29,566 nt of DNA from Ephemerocybe angulata (Eukaryota > Basidiomycota > Agaricomycetes > Agaricales > Psathyrellaceae). Below, one piece after another: positions 9,641-19,053 of this stretch. The position numbers and the translations under genes were made by a program. Numbering within the stretch: the stretch's first letter is position 1; the number at the start of each line of letters is the position of its first letter. Location of the stretch: NCBI GenBank assembly GCA_013368325.1, contig JAACJK010000081.1:1-29566 (forward strand), in the 5' to 3' direction. The notes beneath the pieces were generated by a model that ran no database searches, was not told where the DNA came from, and saw only the letters and a list, made by a program, of their open reading frames with translations.

Positions 9641-10335
9641 ATGATTTGTATATGCCAAAGTCCTCGCAATAGTGAAGGAGTGGGATGTAGCAAGGTTCGC
9701 CGCTACCCGCTCGTCTCGTCGCTCCGCTCAGTGCGCCTCCCGATCCTCCTCCGTTTGTGTCTTCCTCTCTCCTCTCTCTCGTCTCTAGAGCTGGTGATCG
9801 CCGCACATCACTGCGTGGCGCAGTGCCCCGTACACGCCATAGACACGAAAATCATGCTCAGAGTAGTCGCCTCTGGTGTTCCATTGTTAATCTATCTTGC
9901 ATCTATCCCAGCTTACCATGCTCGGTGTGTCGTATACTTCGAGTTCCGAACAGACCGACTCACATTACGACAGAAACCGTGCTCAAGCTGTGCATCCAAA
10001 GTGAGAACAATCAATGCATCGCTCTTTTAACTATGAATGGGTATTCGAATGTAAGTCATTTCGAAATGGCTGGCATGATAGGTGCGAGCTCTCGTAGACT
10101 CCGAAGGGAGTCTTGTCAAGCTGCCTAAGTATATTCTGCGGGAAGTCAGAGAGAGTAACTCCGGAGGTTGGGTCAAATAGAATCTACAACTTGAATGTAC
10201 ATCAAGAAGTAATTGAATAGCACACACCGAGGCTCAAGAGTACATTATATCCGGCTACCCAGAATGGCGGATACTCGCAAAGTAATGTGGTTTATGCCGT
10301 GTAGCACTGCGATAGAGGGTGCACGGATATCCCAG
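9641..10335. other. No recognisable gene or repeat
   Basis: Both strands were read and no conserved motif, credible splice structure or RNA gene was found. A pyrimidine-rich stretch lies at about 9740-9785. It may be intergenic sequence or old decayed repeats. Confidence 0.5.
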
Positions 10336-10473
10336 TAGAAATTAATGCAGGTGAGGAGTGGAGGGACACGGGCACGAGCGGATTGAAGGGAACGAAAGGG
10401 ACGGACGTAGAGCATATAAGAGGGAGCCAGGGCAATCAAAGCGAGCCAATGTGAAGGGACGTACGTTGGAGGG
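10336..10473 (+). repeat. Dispersed repeat, copy 1 (relative at 21773-21907)
   Basis: The sequence from AGGTGAGGAGTGG through ACGAGCGG, GGGACGGACG, GGCAATCAAAGCGAGCCAAT to GTTGGAGGG aligns along its length with 21773-21907 in the same orientation, at roughly 70% by eye with small gaps. Similarity may extend on both sides (the ATATGC-CGGATC part at about 10500). It has no coding potential and no visible terminal repeats, so its nature (relict transposon, promoter repeat or noncoding RNA) is unknown. Confidence 0.6.
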
Positions 10474-10689
10474 TTGCCGGCACTGGCCCCATGCCTTATA
10501 TATATGCACGGATCGAACAAAGACAGATTAGATTTACGGATCAGCCCATCTAATTGAATATTTACGTACATGCACAGCGATCTACATAGGCCGGAAGAGC
10601 CTTCATACCCGTACATATCCGATCTGCCGAGTACTTAGGGCCAGAGCACCTATGGTCAAAACGGAGTCAATGCACTGAAACCACAACCA

Positions 10690-11050
10690 ATATCGTAAGC
10701 TGGCGACTTTCTTCTCCGTGCATACGTAGAGCCCGACGTCAAATTGACCTCACACCAAACTGGCGGTGTACCGCATAGAAAGTCGAGAGAGCATCCATTT
10801 TCCAACCAGCCGGAATAAACCTATCCTTCACCTTCGTCGCGAACTCCTCGTACGTTGTCAGTGCCTTGAGAGTGTCGCGGTTCTCGTTCCGCCACTGATT
10901 CGCTTCTGGAGCCTCCATCTTGAGCCTGAGTCCCAAAGGACACATTGGACAGTGGCAGATAACATTGCCATTCGGATGGACCAAGTAGAAGATGCACTAC
11001 ACGTAAAAGCGAAGGGAGAGGACATCGAAATGGGAGATAATGACGCGGCC
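10690..11050 (-). pseudogene. Retrotransposon gag-like gene fragment
   Basis: On the minus strand a frame reads LVHPNGNVICHCPMCPLGL near 10984 and continues through NENRDTLKALTTYEEFATKVKDRFIPAGWKMDALSTFY to about 10740. The pattern 'frame of Thr/Leu, then F-x-x-x-V/F-K-x-R-F-x-P-x-G-W' resembles multi-copy retrotransposon-gag-like proteins that I associate with agaricomycetes. This is a family impression, not a search result. An upstream in-frame stop (near 11005), no start and no knuckle show it is only a fragment. It lies immediately downstream of the secreted-protein gene on the same strand. Confidence 0.45.
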
Positions 11051-11052
11051 CA

Positions 11053-11467
11053 CTAGTGCGACATGTGGACACCTTCCTTCTTACACGGCGCTTTATCCTG
11101 GACTTCCTAGAACAGCTGAGGGTAAGCAGTGAGTCTGAACTTGTCGTGAGTGTACAACGCACCTTCGCAGTGACATCCTTTCCGCATTTGATGCACTTGA
11201 AGATGTATTTACCACGCCTTTGGAGGCGGTCGCTGAGCTCGTCGATCAGGTCGCGGGTGGTGAGGTCTGAGAGGAGCGCGCGAGTGCTGAGCTCATCGCT
11301 ATATTCACGGGCATGGAGCGACTATTTATGACCTTTAAGTGAGGATCATTGTACACAATGGGATAGGTAAGCGTTCTTACTGTGTCATATCTACCACCCG
11401 AGTGTGCCATGGCAGTGGAAACAAGGGCGAGTGCAACGGCAAGGCCAGCGGGAATAGAGAAGCGCAT
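11053..11467 (-). CDS. Small secreted cysteine-containing protein, three exons, about 99 aa
   Basis: Exons complement(11381..11467, 11163..11321, 11053..11106) give 300 bp, 99 residues plus TAG. Residues 1-22 or so (MRFSIPAGLAVALALVSTAM) are a clear signal peptide. Exon 2 encodes an acidic-helical stretch, TRALLSDLTTRDLIDELSDR, and then FKCIKCGKD; exon 3 adds one more Cys and a His-ending tail. Introns are 59 bp (GTAAGA...AAATAG) and 56 bp (GTGCGT...TTCTAG). A CAG acceptor 10 bp earlier in intron 2 would give a stop after two codons, so TAG is preferred. The paralogue at 12399-12714 shares the signal peptide, the phase-0 first intron and the helical motif. A TATA-like ATAAATAG is at 11610-11617. 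Function unknown; an effector-like role is possible only by category. Confidence 0.72.
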
Positions 11468-11609
11468 TGTTATGTGTAGGGAGATGGATGTAAAGGCTGT
11501 TGGTGCGTGATGCTTTGAAGTTTAATAAAAGTAGGGCTGAGAAAACTAGGCTTGAAAGCTGAGAGAGGTAGGAAGGGTGAGGATGGAGTTGGAATGCAAG
11601 AGGGCAGCA

Positions 11610-11617
11610 CTATTTAT
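11610..11617 (-). promoter_or_regulatory. TATA-like box for the secreted-protein gene
   Basis: On the minus strand ATAAATAG lies about 145 bp upstream of the ATG at 11467. No better TATA candidate is seen in that interval. The assignment rests on sequence and position only. Confidence 0.35.
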
Positions 11618-11757
11618 CCTGTTCGAGAACTCTTGGGGGACCGTTGATTACGAGTTGGATCTGGGTCTCGGGTGCTAGCTCGGATACGATGTGGTTCGGG
11701 CCTGAGGGCCACGTAGAGTTTGATAACATACCTCGGTTGGAACAGTTCAGCAAGCGC

Positions 11758-11787
11758 TTCCAAGCGGTACCATGTTACCGCTTGGAA
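11758..11787. repeat. Near-perfect 30-bp palindrome
   Basis: TTCCAAGCGGTA and TACCGCTTGGAA are exact complements around a CCATGT centre; 28 of 30 positions are self-complementary. It directly abuts a second palindrome at 11788-11820, in the intergenic space between two divergent paralogous genes. Confidence 0.85.
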
Positions 11788-11820
11788 CAGCCGTGTTACA
11801 GGTAACATGTAACACGGCTG
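11788..11820. repeat. 33-bp inverted repeat (13-bp perfect stem, 7-base loop)
   Basis: CAGCCGTGTTACA pairs perfectly with TGTAACACGGCTG around GGTAACA. It begins on the base after the preceding palindrome ends. The centres of both palindromes share GGTA-CATG-like words, which suggests a common origin or a shared binding protein. Confidence 0.85.
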
Positions 11821-12398
11821 AATCGATCCTAACATACGTCTGATTAGCAACCCACGTTTTCGCTGGATCGACCCAGCCGGATGCCCGGATACCCGGATGA
11901 ACATATAGTCTGTGCGAAAACACAGGCTCCGCGCCGATCCGTCTCGGACTCCAAAGCTACAGAGATTGCACTCATTTGGCTTTTCAATCTGGAGGAATTT
12001 GAGCAAACTTAGCGGCATGGAACGGTATATTCTAGTATCTGTATAGTCCAAGTTTCGTGAGTTCATGTCGGAAAAAGTAAAACAGTGGCTCTCAAGTCCG
12101 GTTTGAAGTTTGAAGCCGTTCCCATCTATTCACACGGTAATAATAAGCCCGTTTCAGGGTCGGATAGCGTCTGTTCACTGGTGCCCGCGAAACCCCCGTC
12201 TGTTGTATTGGAGAAAATCCGACAGAGCCGATAGAGCCCCCGGGTATACCAGCACTGTCTCAGCGCCCTAATCATTTCTCACCCATATTCCTCATATTAC
12301 ATAGTTTCCCGCTTTCCCGGCTATGTACCATATTCTACACATCCCTTCCCTGTCTTTTCCCATTGAAGAGCCCTACACACAGCAGAACAAAAAAGAGA
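11821..12398. other. Intergenic region between two divergent paralogues
   Basis: No credible gene is seen. Open frames here lack motifs and introns. The 5' flank of the plus-strand paralogue includes CCCGCTTTCCCGG at about 12308-12320 and CT-rich sequence at 12340-12360, but no clear TATA box. Confidence 0.5.
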
Positions 12399-12714
12399 AT
12401 GCGCGTCCCACTCCTCGCCCTCCTCCCCTGAGTCGCCTTTGGCACGCTCGCGTCTCTTGCAAACGCCCACTTCACCGACGACGTAAGATACGCGTCTCCG
12501 CGCCCGTATGTATAACGACGCCCTTCATATTTACTGACATTTCCTTCAGGTTGATGCACGAGAGATCCATGCGTGCAGCTTCCACGACGACTCGGCCCTC
12601 GAACTACGAGATATCATAGCCAGTCTCTCAACTAGAGACCTCATCGACGAGCTCAGCGAGCGCCTCGAGCGGCGGTCGTCGTGTTTCTCTATGGCGACAA
12701 ACGAACCTCGCTAA
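12399..12714 (+). pseudogene. Paralogue of the small secreted protein, broken by a stop in the signal peptide
   Basis: Exons 12399-12482 and 12550-12714 flank a 67-bp intron (GTAAGA...CTGAC...TTCAG). Exon 1 encodes a signal peptide (MRVPLLALLP, stop, VAFGTLASLANAHFTDD) with TGA at codon 11, where a TGG would keep it open. Exon 2 carries SLSTRDLIDELSERLERR, very like TTRDLIDELSDRLQRR in the gene at 11053-11467. The intron is phase 0 and falls after 28 codons, against 29 in the paralogue. The Cys-containing part after the helix is absent or out of frame and the reading ends at TAA 12712-12714. It is either a recent pseudogene or the TGA is a base-call error. Confidence 0.65.
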
Positions 12715-12884
12715 ATGTACTTATTTGTAGGTCACCCTTACACCCCTCCAATCGCGGACACAGCCAAACAAGCACAGCGAACAAGGAGTCCTAAGTTGAA
12801 GGAGAGCACAGAGCCCGAACGCTTAGTCATCTATCCAAGATCTTGTTGAAGCGGGGCCATCATTCGTTGTTGCCTCCCACCACC

Positions 12885-13372
12885 ATGTCCTCGTCCCCCG
12901 AGCCCCATCGCCGTACGTGTCTCCCTCTATTTGTCCGTATTGCGCGCTAACAGACGTGCAGCAGCACCCATCTTGGCGTCTGCAACGGCGGATCAGCTCC
13001 GGCACATGTCGAGCTCGCTGGCCTCACCCACGCAGCGCCCGCACCGCCGCACATCCCAGCACCTCCGCTCCGACGCCCGCCTCGGGTCTCGATCCCCTCC
13101 TCGCCCACATCCATGTACGCAGCGCTCTTCTCCCCCTTAACGCCCACTAACACTCCGCAGCCACTCCTCCTCCTCGACACCAGCCTCTGCTGCTCCCAAC
13201 GCCATACAGCGTCCCCAGCGTGTTCGACAGCGCCGTCGATGCCGCTTTCGAGCGTGCGGCCCATCGCTCGGAGCACTTCACACCCTCGTCGTCCGCTACC
13301 TCGTCTACACCGCCCTACTCGCACCCGCCCTCGCCTAGTCAGGTTTCTACGAGGAGAACACCGTTCATGTGA
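12885..13372 (+). CDS. Copy B: small three-exon gene of a duplicated family, function unknown
   Basis: ATG 12885 follows a good context (CACCATG). Exons 12885-12912, 12962-13114 and 13161-13372 total 393 bp, 130 residues plus TGA. Introns are 49 bp (GTACGT...GCTAAC...GCAG, with a NAGNAG acceptor) and 46 bp (GTACGC...ACTAAC...GCAG). The protein is rich in Ser, Pro and Arg (MSSSPEPHR, then TADQLRHMSSSLASPTQRP) and has a short conserved helix, VDAAFERAAHRS, near residue 90. After about 13268 an alternative frame encodes a hydrophobic stretch (VVRYLVYTALLAPALA), and alignment with copy A favours that frame; a lost base near 13268 would change the tail into a membrane segment. It serves as the empty site for the MITE and retrotransposon insertions in copy A. 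Confidence 0.5.
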
Positions 13373-13441
13373 TGCTGGGATCGACTCTCGACTCTCGCCT
13401 CGACCTGGGCAGATGACTCTGAAATTGCGATGACATACTAG

Positions 13442-14128
13442 GCACTCTTCAACAATGTTCTAGACACCTACCAAGGCCCAGACCGTATTCCAGCAGAAGC
13501 AATGAACAGAATACGTGACACGGTCCGAGATATGCTTACTAGGATGAACTCCAGCCTATTCCCCAGGCACGGAAGATCCGGGGCTCCTGCTGCAGATTTA
13601 ATCTCAGTTCTTTCTCCCCCACAGCACCGTGTACTAAGCAATTTACCTATACGCAGTGAGAGAGAAGCCTCGGAAACCCTTAGGCTGAGTTATTTTCCGA
13701 ATATCCCAGGACCACATTTTGGTGATGTCATTCCCCTTCGCACAGATTCTGCATCGTACGTACAGTCTATCTTCTCGAGCGTTCCGGGTGCAACACTGCT
13801 TCAAGCCAGCAGCCTCTTGGTACTCGAGAATTCGGAGCCTGACAACAGTGATATGCACGCAGTTACTCCCTCATTTGAACTCACTGTACCTGTTGACGGT
13901 GTCGGAAATCTGGACTATGATCTCCAGGGTATAATTTATACAGGTGGATATCATTTTCCAGAGCGTATAGTTGTCAACCGGGAGTCGATCTGGAGATACG
14001 ATGGTCAGCAGAATGGCGGGAGGCTATTACGTGAACACCAAACAGGTGTGAATCTCGCAGATATGGAGGCGCGAAAAGCACATATCCTCCTCTATGTGCC
14101 TCACTTAGCGCAGGGTATACCTGTTTAG
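13442..14128 (+). pseudogene. Fragment with a C-terminal C19 (ubiquitin-protease)-like His-box motif
   Basis: An open frame runs from 13442 (just after a CTAG that could be a splice acceptor) to TAG at 14126-14128; the first ATG is at 13502. The last third reads LQGIIYTGGYHFPERIV ... IWRYDGQQNGG ... RKAHILLYVP. A hydrophobic strand, Gly-x-x-His-Phe, a Trp/Tyr-Asp-Gly pair and a final hydrophobic strand are the arrangement of the C-terminal His box of ubiquitin C-terminal hydrolases. No N-terminal Cys box is present, so it could only be a C-terminal exon or remnant. The rest is unrecognised. A related protein of mobile-element origin is equally possible. Confidence 0.4.
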
Positions 14129-14288
14129 CGCATATCCGCAGGTGCGCATATATTAAATTTGAATAAATCTGTGCTGACCATTCTCGGATACGTCATCACA
14201 GTGAAAAGGATTAAAAGCCGACAGTTTCCACCACCCGAGCTGTAGAGTCCACCCAACTCTCTCTGCATATCCTTGGTACTACCTCAGA

Positions 14289-15705
14289 ATGCGAACTCAC
14301 GGCGAAGCCATATACGAGGACCTCCTGGCGGCCCTGCAGGATCCCAAGGTTCATATAAACGCGACCGACTTTATCTCCCAGCTTCACTCCGACAATCCCC
14401 GCAAGCCTGTCTCTAACTCTCGTACACCATCCTCTGAGGATTTCGGCAATCGCTGGTGCCTCAAGGATGGGTCCGTCGCCACTCTCAAGTTCCCAGCCAT
14501 TCTCGATCGCAACGGAAAATTCGAGAGGCTCGGTCCATACTTCAACACAACCGACAACAAAGGAGAAAGTGAAGTATGTATTAAGCTAGATAGCATAAAC
14601 ATGGCGACTAACTTTACGCTTTAGATTCCTGACATAAAGCGGCTTCGCGGCTTGAAGGCTGTCTTCGAATTGAGGCCACTTTCATCCACCGACATATTCA
14701 GTGAATTCTACCCTCAAGATGCTGTTAAAGCGTCGACTCAGGCCATTGGGGCAATTTTGTACCTCCAATCCCAGCTCAACCAAAAGCGTGGCGCAATAGG
14801 TATGCTTCATTTTCTACCAGCACAGACACTTCCTCACGCCGAACTTGGAAACGGTAAAGTGGATTCCCGTTTTTCTCCCTTTTTGCGTAGCATCAGCGAC
14901 GGGAACCGCTGGGTCTTCATTCTCAACTCCAAGCCACTCCTCCCATCTCTGAAAGAGAATAATATTGCGGACAATGCACCAACCATTTCATTGCAAGACC
15001 TGTGTATGTATACTCTGCTACCTCCACAGCCCAATAGTACTGATTTCCGCCCTTATATTAGCTTCAAGCGATTTTCTCAGTCCTTGTTAGTATAGGCTGT
15101 ACTCGATGCTCTGATTAATAGTCTACTGACATATTTCATTGATAGCTAAAGTCTCGAAGGGAAAATCTACGAAAGGCAAAGAAGTCGCGAGTGGTACCAT
15201 CCGTTTGCGAAACATGCCCGATCCCGAGCGTCTGTACTCTGCATTTCCGAATGCTCTCAACGCCATGGTCACCCCACCTCGTGTTCTCAACCCGGCCGGA
15301 TCCATCATTCACCCTATCGACTATGAGGATGCTCTTGACGCGGAAACCATTGTTATTGCTGAAGTATCGTTTGTGACATGAGCAATCATTCCATATCTAC
15401 AACGAGGGTTCTGCTTACACTCCCAAATTCTTCGGATCGACAGGTGGGAGTTCATGTCCAAGAAGGTCATTGAGCGCCGAATCTGCCATATCCGCCTTGA
15501 AGAAATCCAACTCTTGCCTATCGCTGACGACAAAATCAGTGAGGACGCCCAAAACAAACCGGGGCCGAGCTCTAAACGAGGAAAGGATTCCAAGAAGGGA
15601 GAGGAAGGGACAACCAAAAGGACCAAGGTCAAAGTTGAGTCAAGTGGGTCCAGCACGGCAAAGGACGATGGCAAGGACGATGAAGACATGGAAGACGAGA
15701 TGTGA
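14289..15705 (+). CDS. Unrecognised multi-exon gene with an acidic, basic-patch C-terminus
   Basis: Exon 1 is 14289-14573 (95 codons), followed by a 51-bp intron with GTATGT, CTAAC and TTTAG. The second exon runs from 14625 to about 15087 (VFELRPLSSTDIFSEFYPQDAVK; NRWVFILNSKPLLPSL). A 60-bp intron (GTTAGT...CTGAC...GATAG) ends at 15146. The third exon covers 15147 to about 15363 (RLRNMPDPERLYSAFPNALNAMV). Between 15364 and 15446 the frame is uncertain: an in-frame TGA follows, while another frame reads HIYNEGSAYTPKFFGS. The last exon encodes WEFMSKKVIERRICHIRLEEIQLLP, then a Lys/Ser-rich and Asp/Glu-rich tail ending at TGA 15703-15705. No domain is recognised. The tail suggests a nuclear protein. 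Confidence 0.5.
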
Positions 15706-15964
15706 TGGAGTTTGAGTCTAACTGTTCAAATCTATGCTCAATTATTCCCCCCGTTTTTTTTCCGCGAAGAATAATCCTACAACGCCTGTCCCCTTTATTC
15801 ACCCAACCCATTTCGCACTAATTCTAGTATACACACACAATTTACACTTATTTCTTCGCTTGGAAGCCGAAAAAGTGTGAAAACCCGTACATCTCAACGC
15901 CTCCTCGGAGTCGGGGACTGGCACTCGTTAGAGTGCCGTTACGATCCGTTTGGTTGACGTCGAA

Positions 15965-16897
15965 ATGTTGATGGGATGGGAGCGGTCGAGGTTCTCCCGT
16001 ATAACACGACTCACTGCTGAAGCCATATACGGAAGATGGAAGCACCTCCTCCGTTTTGATCCCACCCGCCTAACACGAGGAAAGCTCGCCGAATTCGGAC
16101 GTGCCGTGGCTGCAAAGGGGGCGCCATTGGACAATGTTGTGGCATTCATTGACGGAACCCGGCAGAAGAACGCCCGCCCATCCCGTAATCAGCGACTTGT
16201 CTACAACGGATGGAAGCGTATCCATTGTCTCAAGTACCATGCTGTGCTTTCCCGAGATGGTATCATTATCCATGTTTATGGGCCAGTCGATGGGCGGCAC
16301 CATGATGAAACCGTCTTCAAGGAGAGTGGCCTTAGCACCCTGCTAGATGCTCACTTCTGGAAACCAAATGGCGAGCCACTTTTCATATATGGAGACCACG
16401 CGTATAGCATGGGTCCGCATGTCATGGCACCGTACACTACCACAGCAATCACACGCAATCAGAAAATCTTCAACGCCAAGATGTCACGAGTCTGCAAGTC
16501 CGTGGAATGGATTTTCAAGGAAGTAACACAACAATTCACCTACCTCGACTTTGCACATTCCCACAAGCTTTTGCTCACACCATCTGGTCTCTGGTACATG
16601 GTATCTATGTTACTCTGCAATGCGCACACAATCCTTCACTATCCTCAAATCCCCCAATACTTCGCTTGTGCACCCCCAACCCTTACCGAGTACTTCACAG
16701 GTGGACCCATCGAGGATGCGGAGTTGAAGAGGTGGTCCAAAGACAGCATGTGGATGGAACACATGGCACCAGTTGACGGTGAAACAGCAGAGGGCTTAAC
16801 CGATGCAGAGATGGAGGAAATAGCGAAAGGCTTAGATCAGTTGGAGATGGAGGAAGGATCAGATATGGATGAAGACGATGAAGTTTTCACAGATTAG
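15965..16897 (+). CDS. Harbinger-type DDE nuclease (DDE superfamily endonuclease), N-terminus incomplete
   Basis: The catalytic subunit for PIF/Harbinger transposition. The triad is visible: Asp in VVAFIDGTRQ (about 16139-16168), Asp in LFIYGDHAYSMGP (about 16380-16418) and Glu in SVEWIFKEV (about 16499-16525), with the diagnostic YGPVDGRHHDETVF block (about 16277-16318) after the first Asp. The C-terminus is strongly acidic. ATG 15965 is the first in-frame Met, but coding similarity extends upstream: IRLVDVEMLMGW follows a TAG at 15929 in the same frame, and a hydrophobic ALVRVP stretch lies in another frame just before. One lost base near 15940 or an upstream exon would explain this. About 311 residues remain, with the middle fully intact. 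Confidence 0.88.
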   Translation: MLMGWERSRFSRITRLTAEAIYGRWKHLLRFDPTRLTRGKLAEFGRAVAAKGAPLDNVVAFIDGTRQKNARPSRNQRLVYNGWKRIHCLKYHAVLSRDGIIIHVYGPVDGRHHDETVFKESGLSTLLDAHFWKPNGEPLFIYGDHAYSMGPHVMAPYTTTAITRNQKIFNAKMSRVCKSVEWIFKEVTQQFTYLDFAHSHKLLLTPSGLWYMVSMLLCNAHTILHYPQIPQYFACAPPTLTEYFTGGPIEDAELKRWSKDSMWMEHMAPVDGETAEGLTDAEMEEIAKGLDQLEMEEGSDMDEDDEVFTD

Positions 16898-17034
16898 ATC
16901 ATTTATAGGCTACATATACATCTCTATTTCTTTAAGACTGCACCAAGAATGATTTTCATCATATCATTCTGTTCCCTATCTTGCTCTATCTTTTGCCTTG
17001 TCAGTTCAGTCAGTGCCGCAGTTCCCTCAGTCAT

Positions 17035-18112
17035 TCAATCAAGTCGATCAACGAGCTGAGCTTGACGGGTCTCATCCCGTGCACGAGCTGCCTCAAGTGC
17101 AGCATTGTCTGACTTTGCACGTTGCTCGAGACTGTCACGGAGGATACTATTGGCAGTCCTTCGTACTTTTCGGGGGCGCCGATCACCACTGTCACCATCC
17201 ATGTTCTCTTTCTCAGAGTCATTCATCGACAATGACCTGTCACGCCTGTAAGAACAATTAGCAAAAAATTGGCAAAAAAATTGAAATAGAATGAAAATAG
17301 GAACAAACAGTTACACACTTTCGTTGCTGGCCTTGATGCTCCCGAACGGTTGCACCAGGTAATTCAGCAATGTCAGTGAGGGTGTCCCTCTTGACGGTAC
17401 CTTTCATGGCCGCATCGCGAAGCTCCAGTGCTGCTTTTGTCTCTGCAGACGTATGGGACTTGGCACTGGCTGCTTTCCTTTCCTTCTCGTCCTCATGATC
17501 TTTGATAAGCACTGCAATTGTTGTCAACCTCTGCAATGTCCGTGTCAGAAGAGTGATTTGATCGTTGCATGCTATGATGCGTACCATGATATGTTCATTT
17601 ACATCTTCATTTGTTCCGGTATCTTGAAGAGAGCGTGCTTCGTTCCGCTACAAACATAGCAAGCGCATATATTCAGTAATGAAGATGAAAATGAGCTAAT
17701 ACAAGTCATATACCTTATGAGCATCCATAATGACCTTGAAGCGCGCTCGGCATGCGGCGCCTGTTCGGTCAATCGATGTACCTCCGTTCTGGGCAGTGTG
17801 CCGGCGCATCGTGTCTGCCAAGATATTCCAAGCTTCTTGAATGGGAGCACCCTTACTCTCCAGGAACGGTTTCAGGGTCAATGCCTCCTCGATGAGAGCA
17901 CGGTCTTGCCATGCACGCCAGTTTGGCTGCCTCGCATTTCTGACCTGCTTCGAAACACGGTCAGGTGATGGGGACCGCGATGGGGAGGTAGGCGCATCAT
18001 TGCTCGATGCGACACTGGAGCCCTGCATGGTCGGCTCCGGTTCCTGCTCACTGGGTACAGGAGATGGGGAAGGAGAGGGGTTCTGAGCAGTTTGGCGTCT
18101 TGTTCGTGGCAT
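17035..18112 (-). CDS. Myb/SANT-like DNA-binding partner of the Harbinger nuclease, three exons, 312 aa
   Basis: Exons complement(17714..18112, 17319..17647, 17035..17245) total 939 bp, exactly 313 codons ending at TGA. Residues 1-60 are Ser/Pro-rich with a basic MPRTRRQ start. A Myb/SANT-like helical domain follows at about residues 65-133 (NWRAWQDRALIEEALTLKPF, ILADTMRRHTAQ, ACRARFKVIMDAHK). Exon 2 is helical and charged (LTRTLQRLTTIAVLIKDHED), and exon 3 ends in a likely coiled coil (LEQRAKSDNAALEAARARDE). Introns are 66 bp and 73 bp with GTATAT...TGTAG and GTGTGT...TACAG borders. In this superfamily the Myb-like protein binds the element ends and recruits the nuclease. It appears intact. 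Confidence 0.82.
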
Positions 18113-19053
18113 TTGTGAGTGTGAGAGAAGTATTCTGGGATGTCTAGTAGTAGTTGTATTCGAAACAAACTTAAGACGTGAGCCACTGAAATAGCCATCA
18201 GCCGGCCACAGACGCACCCCACACATCGTCATTTTGCCATGGGTGGCTGCCCGTGGCTCCCTCCACACAACGTCCTATTGACTTGCCCATTTCGCAGCCC
18301 TATCGTTTGATACCGCCAGGAAGAATATCACAGAGGAAGAGCAGAAGGACATGAACAATGGGAAGGCATTCTTTCTGCATGAAGAGATCTCCGCCAGTCA
18401 ATTGATCATGCTGGGAATCGCCCTGGAAGAACAGCAGTGCGTAAACTGCACAATACCTCCTCCACCCGCTAACCTTCGCCCAGACGTAAACTTTCCATGC
18501 AGTGGAAAGGGAAGACATCAACCTCGACCGACAACAAACGCGCGAACATCACAGTACAAGTACGATACTACTACGTCAAAAGATAGAGCTACGGACCCCC
18601 AACAACAGTGCATGTCCAAGCATGACAGCCCTTTTCCTTCCCTCATCAATCCTCGGCATCAGATCCAAGCACCCCACGATTCCGCAACTACTCGTTCAGG
18701 CATGCGACCCACGGCTGTACGAGCTGGAATGGTGACTTCGTTGTGCCCAAGCAGTCGATGCCCTTCGGACTCTTTGCGATGGTCTCCTCCTCCGAGCGTA
18801 CCTCTACCAGGACAAGAAGCGGTTTCAACGGGGGCAGGTGGCGAATACCCGGTCGAACGGACTGATCGAGAGGGTGACGATGCAGATTCAGGCATCGGCT
18901 GACCGGTACCGGTCAGCTCAGTCAGCGATATGGGCACTGGGGGCGCACCTTGGACGTGACCTATACACCGAGCAATATCCGATCCTCTCCCCCGAGGATG
19001 TACGTAGCTTGCGAGAGGATGAGGATGAGGCCGATGGCGCCACTACTGGTCGC

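Larger units (their letters stand above)
15929..18180. mobile_element. PIF/Harbinger-type DNA transposon (two convergent genes), ends not resolved
   Basis: A plus-strand DDE nuclease (15965-16897) and a minus-strand Myb/SANT-like gene (17035-18112) converge with 137 bp between their stops. PIF/Harbinger elements characteristically need both proteins. I could not find terminal inverted repeats or the usual 3-bp target duplication in 15705-15965 or 18113-18296, so the stated limits are those of the coding parts plus a margin. The left end may be truncated, since the nuclease lacks a clean start. To the right, KDZ-like coding sequence begins at about 18291. Confidence 0.75.

Noticed and set aside
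11614..12066. A 150-residue minus-strand open frame
   Set aside because: No motif, no introns, and it runs across the two palindromes at 11758-11820. It is probably chance.
15364..15446. An 83-bp intron (GTATCG...GACAG) in the unrecognised gene
   Set aside because: Joining at these sites puts the next exon out of the WEFMSKKV frame, and part of the interval reads as coding in another frame. Left unresolved rather than called.
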